From the NCBI GenBank assembly GCA_043780595.1, contig JAYWCL010000143.1, forward strand, positions 1-64,000: 64,000 nucleotides of DNA, given 5' to 3'. This document shows, in pieces, positions 7,499 to 14,843 of this stretch. Within the stretch, counting starts at the first letter, position 1. Each line of letters starts with the position of its first letter. This DNA comes from Limnoglobus sp043780595 (GTDB taxonomy: Bacteria > Planctomycetota > Planctomycetia > Gemmatales > Gemmataceae). The translations under genes were made by a program, and so were the position numbers. The notes below the pieces were generated by a model. The model made no database searches. It saw only the letters and a list, made by a program, of their open reading frames with translations, and had not been told where the DNA came from.

Positions 7499-8788
7499 AT
7501 GGATCATTTTGCCTACCGCAACCGGGAACTGTTCTGCGAAGACGTGCCCGTACAAGAGTTGGCCGAGACGTACGGTACTCCGCTCTACGTCTATAGCGAA
7601 GCGACGCTCGTTCACCACCTGACGCAGATTCAGAATGCGTTTGCGTCGGCGAACCCGATCATTTGCTATAGCGTCAAAACCAATGGTAACCTGAGCATTT
7701 GCAGCCTGATGGCGAAGCACGGCAGCGGGTTCGATGTCACGTCGGGTGGCGAACTGTACAAAGCTTTACACGCCGGTTCGACCGGCTCGAAGATCGTGTT
7801 CGCGGGCGTCGGCAAAACGGACGCGGAGATGAAGTACGCACTCGAAAACGATGTGTTCCTGTTCAACGTCGAAAGCGAAGCCGAACTGCACGCACTCGGT
7901 GCGGTGGCGAAGTCGCTCGGCAAAGTCGCTCCGGTGGCACTGCGTGTGAATCCGGACCTACCGCCGAAAACGCACGCGAAAACCGATACGAGCGTCAAAG
8001 GCGTCAAATTCGGCTTAGATATCGACACAATCCTCGAAGTCGCCGAGCGCGTGGTCGGCCATCCGAATATCGGGATCGTCGGGTTGCACATGCACCTCGG
8101 CTCGCCGATTCTGTCTGCCGAGCCGTACCGCAAAGGCGGCGAGAAGGCGGTGCAACTGATTAACGCCCTGCGAAAACAGGGCCACGCGATCAAGTACCTC
8201 AACATGGGCGGCGGCTTCGGCATCCATTACCGCAAGCAAGAAGCTCTGCCCGCGACGGCGTTCGCCGAAGCGATTCTGCCCGTCGTCGAAGAAACCGGCT
8301 GTCGCCTCGTGCTCGAACCCGGACGGTTCATCGTCGGAAATGCCGGGTTACTCGTTAGCCGCGTGATTTTCACGAAAGAAACGGGCGGCAAGCATTACGT
8401 CATTCAAGATGCGGCCATGAACGACTTGATCCGCCCGACACTGTACGACTCGTTCCACCGGATCTGGCCGGTACACCCGGATGCGACCGTGCCCGAACGG
8501 CCCGACGATTTTGAAGCCGAAATTCCCGGAACGCGGATGCAAGATGTCGTCGGCCCCGTGTGCGAATCGGGCGACTATCTGGCGAAAGGCCGGAACCTGC
8601 CCGAGATGAAACGCGGCGATTTGCTCGCGGTGTTCAGCGCCGGCGCATACGGAATGTCGATGTCGTCGAACTACAATGCGCGGGTTCGGGCGGCGGAAGT
8701 CCTCGTTACAGGCCGCACTCACCGCCTGATCCGTCGTCGCGAGACATTTCGCGATTTAGTGGCGTGCGAAGAGGATTGCTTAACCTGA
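7499..8788 (+). CDS. lysA: Diaminopimelate decarboxylase
   Basis: A 429-residue fold-type III PLP enzyme. Lys60 in YSVKTNGN forms the Schiff base; HMHLGSP, MGGGFGI and LEPGRFIVG provide phosphate and barrel contacts, and GPVCESGDYLAKGR (about residues 351-364) is the substrate-binding CESGD motif of LysA, with the cysteine contributed across the dimer. It decarboxylates meso-diaminopimelate to lysine, the last step of that pathway. Ornithine or carboxynorspermidine decarboxylases share the fold, but CESGD and the length favour LysA. It is monocistronic and stands behind the long repeat-containing gap. Confidence 0.93.
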   Translation: MDHFAYRNRELFCEDVPVQELAETYGTPLYVYSEATLVHHLTQIQNAFASANPIICYSVKTNGNLSICSLMAKHGSGFDVTSGGELYKALHAGSTGSKIVFAGVGKTDAEMKYALENDVFLFNVESEAELHALGAVAKSLGKVAPVALRVNPDLPPKTHAKTDTSVKGVKFGLDIDTILEVAERVVGHPNIGIVGLHMHLGSPILSAEPYRKGGEKAVQLINALRKQGHAIKYLNMGGGFGIHYRKQEALPATAFAEAILPVVEETGCRLVLEPGRFIVGNAGLLVSRVIFTKETGGKHYVIQDAAMNDLIRPTLYDSFHRIWPVHPDATVPERPDDFEAEIPGTRMQDVVGPVCESGDYLAKGRNLPEMKRGDLLAVFSAGAYGMSMSSNYNARVRAAEVLVTGRTHRLIRRRETFRDLVACEEDCLT

Positions 8789-8900
8789 GTACGACGCGCA
8801 CAATGGGAACTAGGTGTCCGGGCGCGCACGCAACCGCCGGACCGTTTGCGAATTGCCTTGGAAGACCAGCAAACGACGGTGCCCTCTGGAGGAACACCCG

Positions 8901-11753
8901 GTGAGACTTCTCGCTCCGTTCGTACTGTTGTGCTTCGCACAGGCAACTCTCGTTGTCGCACAAGATCCGGCTGCTCCCGCGAAGAAACCGGCCGAGGTCT
9001 TCCGCGAATCGCGCGACATCTTGCGCGATGGCAATCAAGAACTCGCTGCGGAACTCCTCAAAGAATTCTTTGCCCTCAAGCCGACCGATCAGGATTACCT
9101 GTCTTTAGAGGCGAAATACGGCCCGACGACCTTCCAGGGTCTGCGGAACGTCCCCCGTTGGTTCCCCGATGCCAAGCGGGATGCCGAGTTCAAATCGACG
9201 ACGCTAGAAGGCATTATTCAGGCGTCGTTGGCTGCGAACGAAAAGCTGTTGCGCGATCCGAAACGGATCGCGAAGTTCGTACTCAATCTCGGAGCCACAA
9301 ATGAAGAACGCGACTTCGCAATCGTCGAACTGAAGCGTAGCGGCGATGCCGTCGTGCCATATTTGGTCGATAACATCCGTACGGAAAGCGATCCCGCATT
9401 TCGTGCGGGTGCAATGCGGGCGATCGCGCTACTCGGCTCGGATGCGATTCCCGGCTTGTTGATCGCAGCCGAGTCGGCACCCGACGACATTCAGAGCAGT
9501 ATGTTACAAGCGATCGCCAAACGGGCGGACATCATCAGCTTGATCGGCAAAACCGACACGAACATCATGCCGCTGTTGTGGTACCTCGCCTCGACTCCCG
9601 GCGACACGGCCACACTGCGTCGCGACAACGCAATTAGCCTGTTACGTGCCCTTACAGGCGACAACTACGAGCGTCGCCAACCGGTTGCGGAACTCGTCAA
9701 GTTGTCGGAACCGCTTTACTCGCACAAGTCTCAGTTTGCAGGCTTGGACACGGTCAAAAACCGCGTCAAGTTGTGGTCGTACGATGCGAAAACCAAGGTG
9801 TTGTCGACGTCCGAAGTCTCTCTTCGCGAAGCCGAAGAGCGATACGGATTGAAATACCTACGCTGGGCCATCGAGCGGAACCCGACAGACGAATTCGCTC
9901 AAGAGCGTTTCTTATGCTTGGCCACCGAACGCGCCGTCGAACGTGCGAAGTTTGCCGACCTCGCGAAAGCCGAACCGGAAGTCTATTCATTGCTCGCCTC
10001 AGCCCCGTCGAACTCGCTGATTCACATCCTCGAAAACGCACTGATCGAGAACCGAACGGCGCTCGCATTTGGAACGATCCAAGCACTCGGCGATCGTTCG
10101 GAGAAACTCGCCGCCACGCAGCAACTGAAGGCGGGAACCAACCGACCCGCAGTGCTCGTGCGGGCAATGAGCTATCCCGATCCACGCGTACAACTCGCCG
10201 CCGCCGTGGCACTTCTGCGAATGCCAGCAGGTACGAATCACGGTGCAAATGCGGCCATCGTCGACGTGCTTCGCCGCACGATTGCCGGCCAAGACGCCGG
10301 TGCGAATGCAACGAGCAAAGGCAAAGCGATTATCGTCGACTCGAACACCCTGCGCGGCGACCGGATCGCAGGGTTGCTCCGTGGCCTCGGTTACGACACC
10401 GAAATCACGACCACGGGCCGCGAACTCATGAAGCGCGTCGGTCAGTCGTCGAACTTCGACCTGCTCGTCGTCGATCAGCACGTCGTCGATCCAGAATTGA
10501 ACGATCTACTCGCATTCATCTCGGCATCGCAGCAGATAGCACGCCGTCCTGTGGCCGTCGTCGCGTCGGCAGACAACCCAAAGCCCGTTGGCCTCGAACC
10601 GCTGTTACTCCGTCTCGCGGCGTTGATTGCCGCAACCGAAAGCATCGACATCCCCGTACCCGCACCACTGATTCTCGACCGTCGTAAGCCGAAGGAAGAC
10701 ACCGACCGCGATCGCAAACTCAACACCGACGACCGCGAGAAGATTTTCCGCCAAATCTACGAAGGACGGCTCGCGCGCACGAAGCGAATCACCGATGCCG
10801 CCAACATCGTCATCAACCCGCAACTCCGCTCGCGGCTCGATTTGCGTCTGCCGCAGTTGACGTTGGCGGCCATCGTCGCCGAGTACGACCCGACTGTGGA
10901 ATCCGCACCGTCGACGATTCAGAATCTTGCGAACTACACGCAACTGATTCGCAATCAGGTCGATATTGACCCCAGCGCGATGAAAGTGCCGCTCGAATCG
11001 TTGAACAAGCTCATCGAGCAACTCGAGACGGCTTTGACGCCGGAATTGTCGAAGAAATTCGATGCGATTCGGTTGAAGTTAAATCCTACCGAACTGGCGA
11101 TCGCACGCACGCCGAGCCTGGAACCGTTCGCCCGTGCGAAAATTGCCAAGCGAGTGAAGCCATACGCAGGCGTCGCGTTAATCGACGAGCCGTACTCGAG
11201 CTACGCCCTCGAAAACGACTTGAAAGTGCTGTTCGCAGACCCAACGCAGATGCCGCGCGACCCCGCAGAAAAGAAGGCTGCCGCGAAACTGGCGATGGAT
11301 TGGTTGCGAAAGTTGGCGGTGGGCGAACTTCCTGGCTACGACATCAAAACCGTCGAAAGTGCTTTCGTGCAATCGCTGGCGAACGACGAACTCGCCGAGG
11401 CCGCCGCAGAGTCTTTGGCGCGAATCCCGACTGCAAGCGCACAGCAAGAACTCGTGAAAGTGGCCGCCAACGCGACGCGACCCGCAAACCTGCGAGTGAA
11501 AGCCGCCGAAGCCGCGATCCAACACGTGCAGACCTACGGCAAGTTGACACCCGAGCCGATCATTCAACAGGTTTTAGTTCAATTGGCAGCGGAACCGGCA
11601 CCGGAGATCAAAGCGAAACTGTCGGTCGTCTCTGCGTTGATTACGAACGCACCGAACCAACTCGCGAAGAAAATCCAGGCGTTCACAATACCGGTGCCGA
11701 TGCCCAAAGAAGCCACCACGCCGCCCGCGAAAGAAGGCGAACCGAAGAACTGA
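8901..11753 (+). CDS. Exported HEAT-repeat protein with an embedded receiver-like domain
   Basis: I start the gene at GTG 8901, with GGAGGA at 8888-8893, giving a 950-residue protein whose N-terminus MRLLAPFVLLCFAQATLVVAQ is a clear signal peptide. An earlier in-frame ATG adds a basic stretch that would bury the signal. HEAT-like helical repeats occupy roughly residues 110-220 and 790-920. Between them, about residues 472-565 look like a CheY-type receiver: KAIIVDSNTLRGDRIAGLLR, then FDLLVVDQHV with the Asp at the phospho-acceptor position, then VAVVASADNPKP. The acidic pair is reduced and the partner Lys is doubtful. Receiver domains are normally cytoplasmic, so this one is probably a structural or binding module. 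The function is unknown; a role as a periplasmic scaffold is an inference. Confidence 0.85.
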   Translation: MRLLAPFVLLCFAQATLVVAQDPAAPAKKPAEVFRESRDILRDGNQELAAELLKEFFALKPTDQDYLSLEAKYGPTTFQGLRNVPRWFPDAKRDAEFKSTTLEGIIQASLAANEKLLRDPKRIAKFVLNLGATNEERDFAIVELKRSGDAVVPYLVDNIRTESDPAFRAGAMRAIALLGSDAIPGLLIAAESAPDDIQSSMLQAIAKRADIISLIGKTDTNIMPLLWYLASTPGDTATLRRDNAISLLRALTGDNYERRQPVAELVKLSEPLYSHKSQFAGLDTVKNRVKLWSYDAKTKVLSTSEVSLREAEERYGLKYLRWAIERNPTDEFAQERFLCLATERAVERAKFADLAKAEPEVYSLLASAPSNSLIHILENALIENRTALAFGTIQALGDRSEKLAATQQLKAGTNRPAVLVRAMSYPDPRVQLAAAVALLRMPAGTNHGANAAIVDVLRRTIAGQDAGANATSKGKAIIVDSNTLRGDRIAGLLRGLGYDTEITTTGRELMKRVGQSSNFDLLVVDQHVVDPELNDLLAFISASQQIARRPVAVVASADNPKPVGLEPLLLRLAALIAATESIDIPVPAPLILDRRKPKEDTDRDRKLNTDDREKIFRQIYEGRLARTKRITDAANIVINPQLRSRLDLRLPQLTLAAIVAEYDPTVESAPSTIQNLANYTQLIRNQVDIDPSAMKVPLESLNKLIEQLETALTPELSKKFDAIRLKLNPTELAIARTPSLEPFARAKIAKRVKPYAGVALIDEPYSSYALENDLKVLFADPTQMPRDPAEKKAAAKLAMDWLRKLAVGELPGYDIKTVESAFVQSLANDELAEAAAESLARIPTASAQQELVKVAANATRPANLRVKAAEAAIQHVQTYGKLTPEPIIQQVLVQLAAEPAPEIKAKLSVVSALITNAPNQLAKKIQAFTIPVPMPKEATTPPAKEGEPKN

Positions 11754-11762
11754 TCGGGTGCT

Positions 11763-11865
11763 TACGAGCCACCGGGTTCATCCCGGTGGGAGGTCATCCT
11801 ACGAGCCACCGGGTTCATCCCGGTGGGAGGTCATCCTACGAGCCACCGGGTTCATCCCGGTGGGA
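11763..11865. repeat. Three tandem copies of a 37-base palindromic repeat
   Basis: Units begin at 11763, 11800 and 11837. Each contains the hairpin ccaccgggttcatcccggtgg (8-base arms, 5-base loop) followed by a linker; units 1 and 2 are identical. Related copies occur at 12774-12800 (inverted) and 30989-31015. This is a REP-like intergenic family. Confidence 0.9.
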
Positions 11866-11878
11866 GATTCGTAAGGAA

Positions 11879-11986
11879 GTGAGCGAAGCCGAATTCACAA
11901 CACCGACCGAGATCGCGAATCGCTTCGTTCGCGAATCGCTCGACAAGTTGGGTTTGCTTCGCCAAAAGCCTACAGAACAAGGATAA
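11879..11986 (+). CDS. Possible 35-residue small protein
   Basis: A GTG at 11879, with AAGGA just upstream, opens a 35-codon frame that ends TAA 5 bases before the next gene. Its product runs VSEAEFTTPTEIANRF and VRESLDKLGLLRQKPTEQG, an amphipathic helical pattern with charged residues spaced as in real proteins. It may be a small protein co-expressed with the gene at 11992, or a leader. It starts directly after the REP array, so it could also be a remnant. I recognise no family. Confidence 0.3.
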   Translation: MSEAEFTTPTEIANRFVRESLDKLGLLRQKPTEQG

Positions 11987-11991
11987 TTCGC

Positions 11992-12558
11992 ATGTCACGC
12001 ATCAGTCGAATTTCGACATCTACCGCGTTGTGGGCCATCGCGGGGGGCGTTGCAGTCATCGCTTTTATCCCCGCGATGTTTATTTACGGGGCGTTCGCAC
12101 AAATGCGCGATGCTCATTCGCGAGTCGAAGCGCGCAAGGCGGAAGCAGCAATTGCACCCGCACCGCCAGCGCCACGGCTGATCGCGGGCAAGGACGCATT
12201 CATTTCCGGCCCGTGCCAGTTCTCGATTTTATCCGCAAAATTCGTCGGCTCAAAAGTCGCTTTGCGAGTGGAATATCGTGTGAATTCCCTTGAAAAGAAG
12301 CTCGATTTGCTCACGCCAACGTATTGGAGTCAAGGCATCAAAATCGTAGATGAGTTCGGGAACAACTACGAATTGGATCGACGCGATAACTACGCGCAAG
12401 TCGTCATTGCTGGCAAGCCGTACGAAGAATGGTGGCGAATCGAAGCCCCGATACCCGCCGCGAAGTCGATTTTGCTCGACCTACCTTCGACGATCATCGA
12501 CGGTTCCCGTGAAAAGATCATGCGTTTTGAACTGCCAATTTCCTTTATTTCCAAGTAA
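11992..12558 (+). CDS. Membrane-anchored exported protein of unknown function
   Basis: The 188-residue product begins with a short basic segment and a hydrophobic span (about 12-37, ALWAIAGGVAVIAFIPAMFI), followed by an Ala/Pro/Glu-rich linker and a beta-rich domain from about residue 60 (KDAFISGPCQFSILSAKF, then KIVDEFGNNYELDRRDNY). The beta domain resembles the extracellular immunoglobulin-like DUF4352 fold in its pattern of a short effector sequence followed by comparison to conventional residues, but I cannot confirm membership. It lies 238 bases after the HEAT protein gene in the same direction, separated by the REP array. Role unknown. Confidence 0.75.
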   Translation: MSRISRISTSTALWAIAGGVAVIAFIPAMFIYGAFAQMRDAHSRVEARKAEAAIAPAPPAPRLIAGKDAFISGPCQFSILSAKFVGSKVALRVEYRVNSLEKKLDLLTPTYWSQGIKIVDEFGNNYELDRRDNYAQVVIAGKPYEEWWRIEAPIPAAKSILLDLPSTIIDGSREKIMRFELPISFISK

Positions 12559-12753
12559 TTTATCGCTTCCCTCCAGCGCCTCACAATCACCCGGCACTGC
12601 GATTCTTCGACCGGCGTCATAAGGATGAACCCAAGGCGTTGCCTTAGGCAGGTAAAACCGGCCCCTCATGCCGGAAAACTCGACCTCGCGCCGTAACAGG
12701 TACCGAACAAGAGTGTCGTGGAAATCCACTGCAAAGCCCAACTTTACATCACA

Positions 12754-12800
12754 TCGGGTTCATCCCGAGAGTCTCCCACCGGGACAAGCCCGGTGGCTCG
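12754..12800. repeat. Two REP-type hairpins, one an inverted copy of the 37-base family
   Basis: The 12559-12887 gap has no gene. It contains a hairpin tcgggttcatcccga at 12754-12768 and, at 12774-12800, an inverted near-copy of the core found three times at 11763-11865. The rest of the gap shows nothing clear. Confidence 0.75.
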
Positions 12801-12887
12801 TGTGGTAGTTTTTTGCGCAAGTCGTTGGTGTATCCTCGTTCCCGTGCATCGAATGGTGAAAGTGTTGCCGAAACGAGGTTGGTTCCC

Positions 12888-13646
12888 ATGGTTGAAAATC
12901 ATAAACTCGCGATGAAACTCGGCCAGCCTTCCCTCGCCGAACTGACCAAACGACACGTCGCAACTCGTTGCCAGTCAACGGAATCCGAAACGGACATCCA
13001 AGTCGAACCGTACGAAGTCGTGTCGGGCTTCATGGCCGACCTTCAAACGACTTGGTCCGAAGCGAATCTCGTCAATCGCCTGTTCGGCCTGAGCGAAAAG
13101 AACCTCACCGCACCGGCAGACTGGTCGAGTTACGTTCGCAAACTGCCACCGACGAACTACCTCACGCTGAACCTCGGCCACTACCCACAACAAGTGTCCG
13201 ATCTCGCGAGTTTGATCGCGAAGTCGGGCAAAACTTCGCAGCCCGCGCAATGGAAATTGAACATTCCGAAGAGTGTTGCAGCGAACACGGCACTCGGTTT
13301 GATGACCGCCGCCGCCATTTCCCGATTGTCTGGCGAGTACGCCAATGCGTTCCGATCGCTCGACGAAGCGGCTAAACTCGCAGCCGACGACGCCACCCGG
13401 CTCGCGATCCAAAACGAGCGAGCGGGCACGCACTGGGCGAAAGGCGACACCGAAGACGCCGTGCAACTTTGGAGCAAAATGCCCGCGTCGAACAATGTGG
13501 CCCGCTTCAATCTAGGTGTCGTTGCACTGTCGCAAGGCAAAAATGCGGAAGCGGTTCCGTATTTCCGAGAGATTTCTGGTAGTTTGCCGAATCGTTCGGG
13601 CTGGAGCCACCTCGCGGACCTATACTTATCACTGGCAAGCATTTAA
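12888..13646 (+). CDS. Hypothetical TPR-like protein
   Basis: From the ATG at 12888 the product is 252 residues. No signal peptide or membrane segment is seen. The second half contains helical pairs resembling tetratricopeptide repeats (AISRLSGEYANAFRSLDEAAKLA, NERAGTHWAKGDTEDAVQLW, ARFNLGVVALSQGKNAEAVPYF), so it may be a cytoplasmic protein-binding protein. The first 110 residues match nothing I recognise. A longer reading from 12813 would run into the REP hairpin region and gives a basic, non-conserved-looking extension, so I reject it. Confidence 0.7.
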   Translation: MVENHKLAMKLGQPSLAELTKRHVATRCQSTESETDIQVEPYEVVSGFMADLQTTWSEANLVNRLFGLSEKNLTAPADWSSYVRKLPPTNYLTLNLGHYPQQVSDLASLIAKSGKTSQPAQWKLNIPKSVAANTALGLMTAAAISRLSGEYANAFRSLDEAAKLAADDATRLAIQNERAGTHWAKGDTEDAVQLWSKMPASNNVARFNLGVVALSQGKNAEAVPYFREISGSLPNRSGWSHLADLYLSLASI

Positions 13647-14049
13647 GTCGCTTTCGCTCATTTGGCAGATCGACGGGAAACGCCTCGATCGTCGGGAAAA
13701 TCGACAGTGTCGGCTTTCTCTTATGGTTTCTCGGGTGGCTTTGTGTTGTTTATCTCAGCGACTTGAGCTAACATTTTGTCGTCCCGCCGTGTGGCAACTT
13801 CGATGACTGGGCGACGTTGAAGTGGTCTGCGGCGGGACATTTTCGTGCGCGGTTCGATTTCTCGCTCGTGTACAATTCGAGAAGATATTTCCAAACTCCA
13901 TTTTTAGACACTTGCGGTCGGTAATTCCTACTCGGTATGATGGTGTATCACTCGAACCTCGCGACGCATTCCGCCGTCGTTAGTTTCGACGACGCAGACG
14001 GATACATCCTGTCCGTCGCTCGTCGGCTTCGAGAAAGGGATGGCACATC
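13647..14049. other. Intergenic region with a long inverted repeat
   Basis: About 400 bases without a convincing gene. gtcccgccg (13781-13789) and cggcgggac (13830-13838) are perfect inverted copies separated by 40 bases and could form a stem in an RNA. The region ends with the leader of the HNH gene. I see no known riboswitch or structured RNA. Confidence 0.45.
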
Positions 14050-14685
14050 ATGAGTTCCGTTTCGCACTCGCCGCTCGATTCGAGCGTGTTGGTCCTGAAT
14101 AAAATGTTCATGGCCGTACACGTGATCTCCGTACGACGTGCGTTCTGTCTGCTGTGCAAGGAGTTGGCCGAGGTCGTCGCGCTCGAAGAGGGCACGTTCA
14201 ACAGTTACGATTTCACGAGTTGGCTGGAAGTCAGTGCGTACCGAGCCAAGAACTTCCGTCAGGAAGACGACGATTGGGTTCGCACGACCAATTCGGAAAT
14301 TCAAGCTCCGCGCGTGATACGCTTGTTGGATTACGATCGCGTTCCGAAGCAGTCGGTGAAGTTCAACCGTCGGAACATCTTCGCGCGCGACCACAACCAG
14401 TGCCAGTATTGCGGCAAGAAGTTCTCGACATCGGAACTCAGTTTGGATCACGTAATCCCACGTAGCCAGGGTGGGGGTACATCTTGGGAAAACATCGTGT
14501 GTGCCTGCGTGAATTGTAATGTCCGAAAGGGTGGTAGAACCCCAAAACAAGCCAATATGACGCTGATTCGCAAGCCCGAGAAGCCGAAGCGCAGCCCGAT
14601 GTTGAATATGAAGTTGTCGCAGAACAAATACCGGTCGTGGTCGTCGTTCCTCGACAATGCCTACTGGTCGGTCGAATTGAAGTAG
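14050..14685 (+). CDS. HNH endonuclease family protein
   Basis: A 211-residue protein with an N-terminal domain (VLVLNKMFMAVHVISVRRAFCLL, about 13-36) and a C-terminal HNH zinc domain: CQYCGKKFSTSELSLDHVIPRSQGG then CACVNCNVRKGGRTP. The two CxxC pairs bind the structural zinc, and the central DH of SLDHVIPRSQGG supplies the catalytic His. This two-part layout is common in free-standing bacterial HNH proteins not tied to restriction. The target is unknown. It converges on the minus-strand protease cluster, with a 135-base palindromic element in between that may terminate both. Confidence 0.85.
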   Translation: MSSVSHSPLDSSVLVLNKMFMAVHVISVRRAFCLLCKELAEVVALEEGTFNSYDFTSWLEVSAYRAKNFRQEDDDWVRTTNSEIQAPRVIRLLDYDRVPKQSVKFNRRNIFARDHNQCQYCGKKFSTSELSLDHVIPRSQGGGTSWENIVCACVNCNVRKGGRTPKQANMTLIRKPEKPKRSPMLNMKLSQNKYRSWSSFLDNAYWSVELK

Positions 14686-14695
14686 CGGATCAACT

Positions 14696-14830
14696 CCCAG
14701 GGGTACGACGAGGACGTCTAACCCTGGGCTATGAGATGGAACCCCGTTGGGGTAAATGCACTGTCAGTTTGTACCCCAACGGGGTTAGTTCGTTCAGCCC
14801 AGGGTTAGACGCTTACGTCGTACCCCTGGG
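14696..14830. repeat. 135-base palindromic element, copy A
   Basis: Two 59-base arms (14696-14754 and 14772-14830) are near-perfect inverted copies around a 17-base loop. Each arm carries cccaggggtacgacg at its outer end, accctgggct in the middle and accccgttggggta at its inner end. A second copy is at 19923-20049. It lies between convergent genes, so a transcript in either direction would fold into a long hairpin. Confidence 0.92.
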
Positions 14831-14843
14831 TGAGACTAATACA

